Source: Pseudolysinimonas_A sp041984585
GTDB taxonomy: Bacteria > Actinomycetota > Actinomycetes > Actinomycetales > Microbacteriaceae
Direction: 5' to 3'
NCBI GenBank assembly: GCA_041984585.1
Contig: JBHIXX010000013.1
Location: 1 to 64,000, forward strand
DNA: 64,000 nt
Under the pieces are notes generated by a model. That model saw only the letters and a list, made by a program, of their open reading frames with translations, was not told where the DNA came from and made no database searches. Shown piece by piece: positions 31,331 to 39,040 of this stretch. Within the stretch, counting starts at the first letter, position 1; every line of letters starts with the position of its first letter. The position numbers were made by a program, and so were the translations under genes.

Positions 31331-31471
31331 AAGGGGGCGCGTGAGTCATCGATGTTACGGCGATGTCACGGCCCGGGAAAACCGGTCGCACCGCGGCGGT
31401 GCCCCGGGGACCGCCGCTGCCGATAGCATCGGCCCGGCGCGGTGCGGATCCGCGGGGAGATCGGGGTGGAG

Positions 31472-32155
31472 ATGAGGATCGTGTTCGTCGTGCTGCGCGT
31501 GGTCGCGGCGGTCGGTATCGCCGTGGCGGCGTTCGTGCAGCTCGGGCAGACGTTGGCCTACTGGCCGCAGCAGGGGGTCGACGCGCCCGGCTACTTCGTG
31601 CTCAACTTCTTCTCCTTCTTCACTATCGACTCCAACCTGGGCTCGGCGGTGACCCTGCTCATCGGCGCGGTGGTGCTGCTGGTGGGCCGCGGCGAGGATC
31701 CGCGCTGGTTCGCCCTGCTCCGGATGTCGGTGACCACCTACATGACGGTCACCGGCGTGGTCTACAACCTGCTGCTGCGCAACGTGGAGCTGCCCCAGGG
31801 GCTGACGGTGCCCTGGTCGAACGAGGTGCTGCACGTCATCGCTCCCGCGTATCTGGTGATCGACTGGCTGTTCGCGCCGGGCCGGCGCCGGCTGGAGTGG
31901 AAGGCGGTGTGGGTCGCGGTGATCTTCCCGATCGTCTGGGCCGCGTACACGCTGATCCGCGGCCCGCTCGTGCTCGACCCGACCACCGGCAACCCGTTCT
32001 GGTACCCGTATCCGTTCCTCAACCCCAACTTGTCGGCGAACGGCTACCTGTCGGTCGCGTTCTACGTGATCCTCATCGCGGCGATCATCATCGGGGTGGC
32101 GGCCGCCGCGATCTGGGTGAGCCGGCGCGGGCGCTGGCCGCTGCGCTCGACGTGA
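31472..32155 (+). CDS. Pr6Pr-family membrane protein
   Basis: A 227-residue membrane protein with about six helices: RIVFVVLRVVAAVGIAVAAF, FFTIDSNLGSAVTLLIGAVVLLV, VTTYMTVTGVVYNLLL, NEVLHVIAPAYLVIDWLF and so on. The pattern FFTIDSN, LH-x-IAPAY-x-x-DW and W-x-YP-FLNP is typical of the Pr6Pr family, function unknown. ATG 31472 has purine-rich sequence upstream; GTG 31442 would add 10 residues. A -10 TAGCAT at 31424-31429 fits a short leader. It overlaps the next gene by GTGA. Confidence 0.75.
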   Translation: MRIVFVVLRVVAAVGIAVAAFVQLGQTLAYWPQQGVDAPGYFVLNFFSFFTIDSNLGSAVTLLIGAVVLLVGRGEDPRWFALLRMSVTTYMTVTGVVYNLLLRNVELPQGLTVPWSNEVLHVIAPAYLVIDWLFAPGRRRLEWKAVWVAVIFPIVWAAYTLIRGPLVLDPTTGNPFWYPYPFLNPNLSANGYLSVAFYVILIAAIIIGVAAAAIWVSRRGRWPLRST

Positions 32156-32865
32156 TCTCCCGCGTCGTCGCGGCCGCGGGTGTGCTCGCGGTGATCGCCG
32201 CCCTCGCGATCCTCGCCGGGATGCGCCTGTCGGTGCCGCGCGACGCCTACGTGAGCGAGCTCGGCGCCGACGGTGAGCCGAGGGCGGGCGCGTTCCGCGT
32301 CGCGCTGCTCCTGGTCGTGGCGGGCGGCGCCGCCGTCGCCGTCGCCGGGCGCGGCATCCGCTCCCGCCCGGCGGTGCTGCGCTGGTGGCCGCCGTCGGTG
32401 ACGCTCGCCGCGTCGAGCGCACTGTTCCTCGTCGCCGCGCAGGTACCGTGCAGCCCCGGATGCCCGGTGCCGTACGGTCCGCTGTTCACCTGGCAGGACT
32501 TCACCCACACGACCGCGGCGACGCTCGCGTTCGTGGCGGCGTGCTGGGCGATGCTGCAGTGCGCGTTCGCCGTGGGCCACCGGGTGCTGCGCGGCATCTC
32601 GCTCGGCTCGGCGATCGCCGTGGCGGTCACCAGCGCGACCGGGGGGCTGATGTCGCTGTTCGGCTTCTACGCGAACGAGGGGAGCCGCCTCGAGTGGGTG
32701 GCGACGGGCATCGGCCTGGCCTGGATGGCGGTGTTCGGCACGGTCGTCGCGTTCGGCCCGCGCGAACCGGCGGCCGCGCGCGACTCGGCGACGCCGGGCG
32801 GAGCAGCGACGCGAGGCGGGTCAGCGACGCAGGGCGACGAGAAGCTCGTCGGCGAGGGCGCGTAG
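32152..32865 (+). CDS. DUF998-type integral membrane protein
   Basis: A 237-residue protein with about six transmembrane helices. The sequence CSPGCPVPYGPLFTWQDFTHTTAA lies in the central extracellular loop, and SLFGFYANEGSRLEWVATGIGLAWMA near the C terminus resembles DUF998 proteins. Function unknown. GTG 32152 overlaps the Pr6Pr stop, so both membrane proteins are likely made together. Its 3' end, a repetitive Gly/Ala/Thr tail, overlaps the convergent YqaJ-type gene by 45 bp. Confidence 0.7.
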   Translation: MISRVVAAAGVLAVIAALAILAGMRLSVPRDAYVSELGADGEPRAGAFRVALLLVVAGGAAVAVAGRGIRSRPAVLRWWPPSVTLAASSALFLVAAQVPCSPGCPVPYGPLFTWQDFTHTTAATLAFVAACWAMLQCAFAVGHRVLRGISLGSAIAVAVTSATGGLMSLFGFYANEGSRLEWVATGIGLAWMAVFGTVVAFGPREPAAARDSATPGGAATRGGSATQGDEKLVGEGA

Positions 32866-33426
32866 CCGGGCGATCTCGGCCTCGTCGCGATCGACCCAGC
32901 GGCACTCCGGCTCCGCGGTGGGCACGAACTCGTCGTGGTGCTCCCACACGACCAGCGTGCGGTCGGCGCCGAGCACGTACTGCTGCCACCACACCTGCCG
33001 AAGATACGACCGCGGGATGCTGCGCCACCGGTGCGTCGTCGTCTTGATCTCGCAGAGCTCGAGGGCTCCGTCGCGCTCGCGCAGGCCGTCGGGGGTGGCG
33101 AGGTGCTCGGGGCGCCCGTCGGCGTGGAACAGCTCGGTGGAGTGCCGCATCCCGTAGACGGTCGCGGCCCAGCGGGCGATCGCCGGCTCGCGCAGGCGGC
33201 CGTGCTCGGTGTAGCGGTTGCCCGAGAACCGCGAGCCGAGCAGCTTCTCCATCGCCACGGCGCGCACGGCGTCGGTCGAGGTGAGCCGTGCGACGTCGGT
33301 GGCGGTCACGCCGCGGGCGCGCGCCTTGAGCCAGGCGACCCGGTCGCGGGCGTCGGCGACGACCCGCTCCCGGTACGACGTCGGCGGCTCGTCCCACAGG
33401 GGGAGCGTCGGCTGCACGATCGTCAC
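32821..33426 (-). CDS. YqaJ-type (lambda exonuclease-like) nuclease domain protein
   Basis: A 201-residue protein of the PD-(D/E)xK nuclease superfamily. Visible are ARGVTATDVARLTS near the N terminus, RYTEHGRLREPAIARW, the likely catalytic LATPDG and the E-x-K of LELCEIKTTTHR, then QQYVLGAD. Related proteins are viral recombination exonucleases, but no recombinase, phage structural gene or att site is nearby, so this looks like a resident chromosomal copy. GTG 33426 follows a -10 CAGACT by 6 nt. It overlaps the convergent upstream neighbour by 45 bp. Confidence 0.78.
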   Translation of the reverse strand: MTIVQPTLPLWDEPPTSYRERVVADARDRVAWLKARARGVTATDVARLTSTDAVRAVAMEKLLGSRFSGNRYTEHGRLREPAIARWAATVYGMRHSTELFHADGRPEHLATPDGLRERDGALELCEIKTTTHRWRSIPRSYLRQVWWQQYVLGADRTLVVWEHHDEFVPTAEPECRWVDRDEAEIARLRALADELLVALRR

Positions 33427-33432
33427 CCTTCC

Positions 33433-33438
33433 AGTCTG
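33433..33438 (-). promoter_or_regulatory. -10 box CAGACT for the YqaJ-type gene
   Basis: Reads CAGACT on the minus strand, 6 nt before GTG 33426. Confidence 0.45.
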
Positions 33439-33588
33439 GACCGCGCCTCCGGCATCCGCGGTCCGCCTCGCCCGGGACCGTCCCTCGCAGTGGGGTGCCC
33501 CTGCCCCCCGGCCGGGGTGGTGACACGGCGACCCGGGCCGACGTAGCGTGGGGAGTGGCACCGGGGGGTGCCGTTGGGGGAGGACGAG

Positions 33589-33768
33589 ATGCTGCCGTTC
33601 GACGACAGCGTGGGGAAGCTCGCGGGCGACTCCGGCGCGCTGTTCGGCTCGGGGGAGCTCATCCCGACGCTGGTGCTCGGGGGGCTGCTCGCGCTGAGCG
33701 CGACGATCGCCTACGTCGCGGGCGCCGGACGCTCCGGCCGCGGCGCCCACCGTTCCGCGCGCCGCTGA
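33589..33768 (+). CDS. Small single-pass membrane protein
   Basis: 59 residues from ATG 33589, with GGGGGAGG 6 nt upstream. A short acidic N terminus is followed by one transmembrane helix (ELIPTLVLGGLLALSATIAYVAGA) and a basic Arg/Ser/His tail, giving an N-out, C-in topology. A -10 TAGCGT at 33544-33549 would give a leader of about 33 nt. No family recognised. It lies before the two-component system but has a separate -10 region. Confidence 0.6.
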   Translation: MLPFDDSVGKLAGDSGALFGSGELIPTLVLGGLLALSATIAYVAGAGRSGRGAHRSARR

Positions 33769-33861
33769 GCCGCCGGAGGGCCGCGCCGACGGCCCCGGGC
33801 CGCCCAGGGTGACACCCATGCGGCTCTGGTCGCGCTCATAGCTTCCTCCAAGGCGCGGCGG

Positions 33862-33867
33862 CAGACT
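33862..33867 (+). promoter_or_regulatory. -10 box CAGACT for the response regulator gene
   Basis: CAGACT ends 6 nt before GTG 33874 and only 3 nt before GTG 33871; the usual 6-nt spacing favours 33874. Confidence 0.45.
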
Positions 33868-33873
33868 GAGGTG

Positions 33874-34605
33874 GTGACCACTTCGCCCACCGCCCAGCTC
33901 ACCCGCCCCGACGGCTCGCCCGTGCGGGCGCTCGTCGTCGACGACGAGGCCTCGCTCGGCGACCTGCTCAAGATGGCGCTGCGCTACGAGGGCTGGGAGG
34001 TGCGCACCGCCGAGACGGGGCAGCAGGCGCTCGCCGAGGCGCGCACGTTCCGACCCGACGTGGTCGTGCTCGACATCATGCTGCCCGACCTCGACGGGCT
34101 CGCCGTGCTGCAGCGGCTCCGGGCCAACGGCGAGGACATCCCGGTGCTGTTCCTCACGGCGAAGGATGCGGTCGACGACCGCATCGCGGGGCTCACCGCC
34201 GGCGGCGACGACTACGTGACCAAGCCGTTCAGCCTCGACGAGGTGATGGCCCGCCTGCGGGGCCTGCTGCGCCGCAGCTCGCGGGTGGTCAGTGACGCGG
34301 TCGACCCGGTGCTGCGGGTCGGCGACCTCGAGCTCAACGAGGAGACCTACGAGGTGGCGCGCGGCGACACCGCGATCTCGCTCACCGCGACCGAGTTCGA
34401 ACTGCTGCGCTTTCTCATGCGCAACCCGAAGCGCGTGCTCAGCAAGGCGCAGATCCTCGACCGGGTGTGGAGCTACGACTTCGGCGGCCGGTCGAGCATC
34501 GTCGAGATCTACATCTCCTACCTGCGCAAGAAGGTCGATGCGCTCGGCGCCCCGATGATCCACACCGTGCGGGGCGTCGGCTACACGATCAAGCCCGCGG
34601 GCTGA
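33874..34605 (+). CDS. OmpR/PhoB-family response regulator
   Basis: A 243-residue DNA-binding response regulator. Receiver domain: acidic pocket LVVDDEASLG, phosphoacceptor Asp67 in VVLDIMLPDLDG, LFLTAKD and the conserved Lys in YVTKPFSLDE. The C-terminal winged helix (about 140-243) includes LTATEFELLRFLMRNPKRVLSKAQILD cut by the transactivation loop, and RGVGYTIKPAG at the end. GTG 33874 is preferred over GTG 33871. The kinase gene follows after 2 nt. The regulon is unknown. Confidence 0.93.
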   Translation: MTTSPTAQLTRPDGSPVRALVVDDEASLGDLLKMALRYEGWEVRTAETGQQALAEARTFRPDVVVLDIMLPDLDGLAVLQRLRANGEDIPVLFLTAKDAVDDRIAGLTAGGDDYVTKPFSLDEVMARLRGLLRRSSRVVSDAVDPVLRVGDLELNEETYEVARGDTAISLTATEFELLRFLMRNPKRVLSKAQILDRVWSYDFGGRSSIVEIYISYLRKKVDALGAPMIHTVRGVGYTIKPAG

Positions 34606-34607
34606 TC

Positions 34608-36077
34608 GTGGCCCTCACGCGCGGCACCTGGTCGCTGCGGCGCCGACTGGTGGTCGGCATCGTCGCGCTGCTCGCCGTGCTCTCGCTCGTGATCGGCGCG
34701 ATCTCGGTGCTCGCGCTGCGGGCCAACCTGCTGACCCGGCTCGACGATCAGGTGCGCATCATCGCCCTGCAGGCGGCGCGTCCCGGGCAGCTGCCCGCCG
34801 ACGGCTCCCTCATCCCCGACGACGAGGGGCCCGACGTGCCCGGCAGCCGGTTCGGGGTGCTGATCGTGCAGGTGGTCGACCGCGTCGTCGTGCGCGCCGA
34901 GTTCGTCGACGACGACGGCGAGGTGACACAGCTCACCACCACCCAGGTCGCGACGCTCCTCTCTCTCGGCGAGACCTCCTCGCCGGTGACGGTCGAGTTC
35001 GACGGGCTCGGCGCGTTCCGCGTGATGATCGACGCCGACGGCCCGGGCGACACGATCGTGGTCGCCGGGATGTCGCTGCGCGAGGTCGACCGCACCACCC
35101 TGGCGTTGGCCGGCATCTTCGGTCTCGTCGCGCTGGCCGGACTCATCGTCGCCGCGGTCGCGGGCACCTCGGTGGTGCGGGTCGCGCTGCGCCCGCTCGA
35201 CCGCGTCGCCGCCACCGCGCGGCGGGTGGCCGCCATCCCGCTCGACCGCGGCGAGGTGGCGCTCGCCGACCGCGTTCCGGAGTCCGACACCGACCCGCGC
35301 ACCGAGGTCGGCCAGGTCGGCTCCGCGCTCAACACGCTGCTGCGCCACGTCGAGGATGCGCTCACCGCCCGGCAGGCGAGCGAGACGAAGGTGCGTCAGT
35401 TCGTCGCCGACGCGAGCCACGAGCTGCGCACGCCGCTCGCCTCGATCCGCGGCTACTCGGAGCTCACCCGCCGGGGGCCGCACGAGCTGCCCGACGACAT
35501 CGTCTACGCGCTCGGCCGCATCGAGTCGGAGTCGGTGCGGATGACGTCGCTGGTCGAGGACCTGCTGCTGCTGGCCCGCCTCGACGAGGGTCGCGAGCTG
35601 GTGATGTCGGAGGTCGACCTCGGACGCCTCGTCGCCGACGCCGTCTCCGACGCGCACGCCGCCTCGCCCGACCACGACTGGAACCTCCAGGTGCCCGACG
35701 AGCCCGTCGTCGTCGCCGGCGACCCGCATCGCCTCCACCAGGTGGTGGCCAACCTGCTGGCGAACTCCCGTGTGCACACCCCCGCCGGAACCTCCGTGAC
35801 GGCGTCGGTGACGGTCGACGGCGACGACGCGCTGATCGAGGTCGCGGATGACGGCCCCGGCATCCCCGACGAGGTGCTGCCGGTGCTGTTCGAGCGGTTC
35901 GCCCGCGGCGACGGCTCGCGTTCGCGGCACACCGGCAGCACCGGACTGGGACTCGCGATCGTGGCGGCCGTCGTCGCCGCCCACCACGGCGAGGTCGGCG
36001 TGGAGAGCGCGCCGGGCGACACCCGACTCACCGTGCGACTCCCGCTCCGCCTGCCGGGCGAGTCCGACGGGGGGTGA
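34608..36077 (+). CDS. Sensor histidine kinase
   Basis: A 489-residue membrane kinase, partner of the preceding regulator. TM1 (about 14-37), an extracellular sensor of about 125 residues with no known domain, TM2 (about 166-190), then HAMP. The HisKA motif DASHELRTPLASIRG carries His271. The ATPase domain shows VVANLLANSRVHTP, EVADDGPGIPDEV and STGLGLAIVAAVVAAHHG. GTG 34608 lies directly after the regulator stop, implying translational coupling. The signal is unknown. Confidence 0.94.
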   Translation: MALTRGTWSLRRRLVVGIVALLAVLSLVIGAISVLALRANLLTRLDDQVRIIALQAARPGQLPADGSLIPDDEGPDVPGSRFGVLIVQVVDRVVVRAEFVDDDGEVTQLTTTQVATLLSLGETSSPVTVEFDGLGAFRVMIDADGPGDTIVVAGMSLREVDRTTLALAGIFGLVALAGLIVAAVAGTSVVRVALRPLDRVAATARRVAAIPLDRGEVALADRVPESDTDPRTEVGQVGSALNTLLRHVEDALTARQASETKVRQFVADASHELRTPLASIRGYSELTRRGPHELPDDIVYALGRIESESVRMTSLVEDLLLLARLDEGRELVMSEVDLGRLVADAVSDAHAASPDHDWNLQVPDEPVVVAGDPHRLHQVVANLLANSRVHTPAGTSVTASVTVDGDDALIEVADDGPGIPDEVLPVLFERFARGDGSRSRHTGSTGLGLAIVAAVVAAHHGEVGVESAPGDTRLTVRLPLRLPGESDGG

Positions 36078-36119
36078 GAGCATGGGGGCGCCGCACTCGA
36101 CCCGGGAGTCTGCGCCCTC

Positions 36120-37163
36120 ATGACCCGAACCCTGCCCGCCGCGATCTCCGTCGCGCTGCTCGTCGCGCTCGCCGCGCCGGCGGCCGCCGCCCCGCTGTCC
36201 GACGCCGCCCCGTCCGTCACCGCCGCGCCCGACGGGTCGGTGCCCGCCGAGGTGCGCGAGTACGTCGAGGACGGCGCTCTGGTCGAGCGCCTGGACGACG
36301 TCTACGGCCTCGACGCCGACGGCGACGGCATCGAGTTCGGCGAGGACACCGAGACCGGCGACATCGTGCGCGTGTTCGGCTGGACCGACGCGCTGCTCGC
36401 CGGTGAGGAGACCGAGCACCCGGTGCAGATGCACAACGAGTGGATCGTGCCGATCAGCATCGAGGAGGAGCCGGTCGGGGTCGCGCTGGTCTGGATCAAC
36501 CCGCAGACCGTGCTGCCGGAGCTCGCCGAGTTCACGGCGGATCCCGACCTCGCGGTCGCGCTGTCCGATGTCCCCGACGGGGCGGCGCTCGTGCGCGACG
36601 ACGTCAGCCGCGCCTGGCTGGCCCTCGACGGCGACGGCCTGCTCACCCCGCTCGTCCCCGGCTCGACCGGCCTCTCGACCCCGGTGCCGCTCGACGACGT
36701 GGCGCTCGCGGCGCCGTCGACCGCGCCGCCCGTCGCCGCGAGCGACCCGAACACCGGACTCGGGCTCGCGATCGGCGTCGTCGTGGTGCTGCTGCTGGTG
36801 ATCGTCGCGGCGCTCGTGCTCCCCTCGCTGCGCCGCCCGCGCGGCGACGACCCGGCCGACGCCGACGCCGACGCCGCCGAGACGACGGAGACCGAGGAGT
36901 CCACCGAGCCGACGGACCAGAAGCCCGACGTCACGCCCGAGGAGGCCGGTGACACCGAGCCGGCGGATGCGGAGCCGGTCGAGAAGGTCGACGACGATTC
37001 CGCGCCCGCGACGCCGATCACCAAGCCGCGGACGTCGAAGCCGTCATCGAGCCGTCCGTCGACGCGCTCCGCGAAGCCCTCCGCGGGCAAGCCGCCGGCC
37101 TCGAAGCCGCGCACGCGGGCCCCGAAGAAGCCGAAGCCCGAGGACCCGGGCGCCGACGACTGA
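36120..37163 (+). CDS. Secreted/single-pass protein with charged cytoplasmic tail, next to the two-component system
   Basis: A 347-residue protein. Signal peptide of about 23 residues (LLVALAAPAAAA), an acidic extracellular domain of about 200 residues without Cys or known motif, one transmembrane helix (LGLAIGVVVVLLLVIVAALVLPSL) and a cytoplasmic tail. The tail begins Asp/Glu/Thr-rich and ends Lys/Pro/Ser-rich (GKPPASKPRTRAPKKPKP). No family recognised. Its position 42 nt after the histidine kinase suggests co-transcription and perhaps a role in sensing, which is inference. Confidence 0.7.
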   Translation: MTRTLPAAISVALLVALAAPAAAAPLSDAAPSVTAAPDGSVPAEVREYVEDGALVERLDDVYGLDADGDGIEFGEDTETGDIVRVFGWTDALLAGEETEHPVQMHNEWIVPISIEEEPVGVALVWINPQTVLPELAEFTADPDLAVALSDVPDGAALVRDDVSRAWLALDGDGLLTPLVPGSTGLSTPVPLDDVALAAPSTAPPVAASDPNTGLGLAIGVVVVLLLVIVAALVLPSLRRPRGDDPADADADAAETTETEESTEPTDQKPDVTPEEAGDTEPADAEPVEKVDDDSAPATPITKPRTSKPSSSRPSTRSAKPSAGKPPASKPRTRAPKKPKPEDPGADD

Positions 37164-37184
37164 GGGTCGGGCGCCGGAAACGCG

Positions 37185-37219
37185 ACGAGGGCGACCCCGG
37201 CATCCGGGACCGCCCTCGT
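37185..37219. terminator. Bidirectional terminator between convergent genes
   Basis: 9-bp outer stem ACGAGGGCG / CGCCCTCGT enclosing an inner CCCGG-CAT-CCGGG hairpin, between the stops of the 36120 and BI-1 family genes. Confidence 0.75.
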
Positions 37220-37236
37220 GACGCGGGAGCGTGCGG

Positions 37237-38049
37237 CTAGTTGCGCGGCAGGAAGTACGACACGAGACGCAGGATCTCGAGATAAAGCCAGACGACGGTC
37301 ACCATGATCCCGAACGCGGCGGTCCAGCCGTAGATGCGCGGCTGACCGGTCTCGACGCCGCGCTTGACCTGCTCGAAGTCGAGCACGAGCGAGTAGGCGC
37401 CGAGCAGCACCACGAGGATGCCGAGCGGGATGCCCAGCGGGATGCCGAAGATCTCCATGTCGCGCAGACCGAACATCGAGTCGGTCACCCCGAACAGCAT
37501 CAGACCGACGTTGATGAGCGAGAACGCGGCGTAGCCGATGATGGCGACCAGGAAGATCTGCGTCGCGCGCTTCGAGGCGCGCACCTTGCCGCTCGCGAAC
37601 AGGGCGAGCGTCACGCCGACCACTCCGAGCGTGCCGAGCAGCGCGATGGGGATGATGCCATCCCACAGCGTGGCGTAGAAGCTGGAGACACCGCCGACGA
37701 GCAGACCCTCGGCGAACGCGTAGAGCACCACCAGGGCCGGCGACGGCTTCTTCTTGAAGATGTTGACCATCGCCAGCACGAAGCCGGCGATGCCGCCGAC
37801 GATGGCGAGGAAGGGCAGGAACCAGCCGATCGCCGCGCCGACGAGCAGCACCGCGAAGCCGGCGAAGGTCTTGAAGATGGTGTCCTCGTACGACATCCGC
37901 TCCATCTGCGCCTCGGTGGCCGAGGGCAGCGAGAAGTGCTCCTGCAGCTGGCCCGAGGTGGGAACGGTGGGCGCGTCACCGCGCTGCGCCGCGCGCTGGG
38001 CCGCCCTCACCGAGAAGGCGGGGGAGTTGCTGAATGCCGGGTTGGCCAT
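37237..38049 (-). CDS. Bax inhibitor-1 / YccA family membrane protein
   Basis: A 270-residue protein with seven transmembrane helices after a soluble N terminus of about 65 residues. It has the BI-1/YccA pattern, including LVLYAFAEGLLVGGVSSFYA and the C-terminal GWTAAFGIMVTVVWLYLEILRLVSYF. Bacterial homologues are proposed pH-sensitive calcium leak channels or FtsH-associated modulators; the role here is unknown. ATG 38049 encodes MANPAFSNSPAF, a common start in actinobacterial members. Confidence 0.9.
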   Translation of the reverse strand: MANPAFSNSPAFSVRAAQRAAQRGDAPTVPTSGQLQEHFSLPSATEAQMERMSYEDTIFKTFAGFAVLLVGAAIGWFLPFLAIVGGIAGFVLAMVNIFKKKPSPALVVLYAFAEGLLVGGVSSFYATLWDGIIPIALLGTLGVVGVTLALFASGKVRASKRATQIFLVAIIGYAAFSLINVGLMLFGVTDSMFGLRDMEIFGIPLGIPLGILVVLLGAYSLVLDFEQVKRGVETGQPRIYGWTAAFGIMVTVVWLYLEILRLVSYFLPRN

Positions 38050-38109
38050 GGGTCCTCGATCGGGTCGGGGCGACGACGGCGGATGCCGTCCCTCCGATTG
38101 TAGGAAAGC

Positions 38110-38661
38110 TCAGGCCGCCGGGGCTGGGGGTTCGCCCAGGACGGAACGCCGTCGACGGAACAGTGCGCGGCGGCGGTTCTGGGCGGCGTGGATGCCCCGC
38201 GCGACCCACGCCGACACGACCATCGCGGCGACGCCGAGCCCGAAGCCCCACGGCCGGTCGTCGGGGATGATGCGGGCGATCAGGATGCCGGCCGCCAGCA
38301 CCAGGCTCACCGTCGTGTACGACAGCACCGGGCGGTGGCGCACGAGGAGCCACATCGCGTAGCCGAGGGTGAGCAGCCAGAAGAACGCCGGCCCGGAGAG
38401 CAGGAAGACGAGCACGACGCTCGACGACACGGCGGCGATCGCGCGCCGCCAGCCGGCCGCCGGGAGGATCGTCCAGCCGACGAAGTGCGCGATCCACCCC
38501 GGGTACAGCACGGTGAGCGCCGTCGCGCTGGTGCCCCCGGCGAGTCCCGCCGCGCCGGCGACGATGAGCAGCAGGCCGGCCGCCCAGCGGGTGCGGTAGG
38601 CGCCCCAGCGCAGCGGGAGGCGGGCGGTGGGTTCCACCCAGCTCCAGCGGGGCTCAGACAT
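38110..38661 (-). CDS. Polytopic membrane protein of unknown function
   Basis: A 183-residue protein with about five hydrophobic helices (near residues 27-48, 53-70, 76-100, 112-130 and 136-155) and a basic C terminus (RRRALFRRRRS). No family recognised. ATG 38661 overlaps the end of the preceding zinc-ribbon gene by 8 nt, so the two are co-translated. Confidence 0.6.
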   Translation of the reverse strand: MSEPRWSWVEPTARLPLRWGAYRTRWAAGLLLIVAGAAGLAGGTSATALTVLYPGWIAHFVGWTILPAAGWRRAIAAVSSSVVLVFLLSGPAFFWLLTLGYAMWLLVRHRPVLSYTTVSLVLAAGILIARIIPDDRPWGFGLGVAAMVVSAWVARGIHAAQNRRRALFRRRRSVLGEPPAPAA

Positions 38662-39016
38662 TCGCGGTGAGGAAGCCGACCATCACGACGACGAGGCCGA
38701 CCAGCCAGAGCCAGCCGAGCGCGACGCCCGCCCACGCCGCGATGACACCCCGCTCGCCCGACTGGCGGATCTGCGCGACGGCGAGGTGGCCGAACAGCGC
38801 GGCGACGGGGCTGAGCAGGATGCCGAGGGCGAGCGCGACGATCGCCAGCGGGTTGACCCGGCGACCCTCATCCGGCTGCTCGGTCTCGCGGACGACGGCC
38901 GGCAGCTCGGTGGGGATCACGCCGGTGCCCGGGGCGACGGCGACCGCGGTGCCGCAGCGGACGCAGAACTTCCACTCGGCGCGCAGCTCCCGCCCGCAGT
39001 TCGCACAGTCCGCCAT
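38654..39016 (-). CDS. Zinc-ribbon plus DUF4190 membrane protein
   Basis: A 120-residue protein. The N-terminal zinc ribbon has two CxxC pairs (CANCGRE and CVRCGTA), followed by a linker and a DUF4190-type double-helix segment (NPLAIVALALGILLSPVAALFGHLAVAQIRQSGERGV cut across two helices, then GVALGWLWLVGLVVVMVGF). Function unknown. Its -10 TAATCT shares its TA with the divergent GDPD promoter. Confidence 0.75.
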   Translation of the reverse strand: MADCANCGRELRAEWKFCVRCGTAVAVAPGTGVIPTELPAVVRETEQPDEGRRVNPLAIVALALGILLSPVAALFGHLAVAQIRQSGERGVIAAWAGVALGWLWLVGLVVVMVGFLTANV

Positions 39017-39024
39017 CGGCGCTC

Positions 39025-39034
39025 AGATTATCGT
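39025..39034. promoter_or_regulatory. Shared bidirectional -10 core, zinc-ribbon gene / GDPD
   Basis: AGATTATCGT. Leftward it gives TAATCT, 8 nt before ATG 39016. Rightward it gives TATCGT, 6 nt before GTG 39041. The boxes share the central TA (39029-39030), the same geometry as at 10153-10162. Confidence 0.6.
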
Positions 39035-39040
39035 GATCGC

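Noticed and set aside
32821..33426. YqaJ-type exonuclease as a sign of a prophage
   Set aside because: No integrase, recombinase, capsid or terminase gene lies nearby, the flanking genes are ordinary chromosomal ones, and it has the same type of leaderless promoter as its neighbours.
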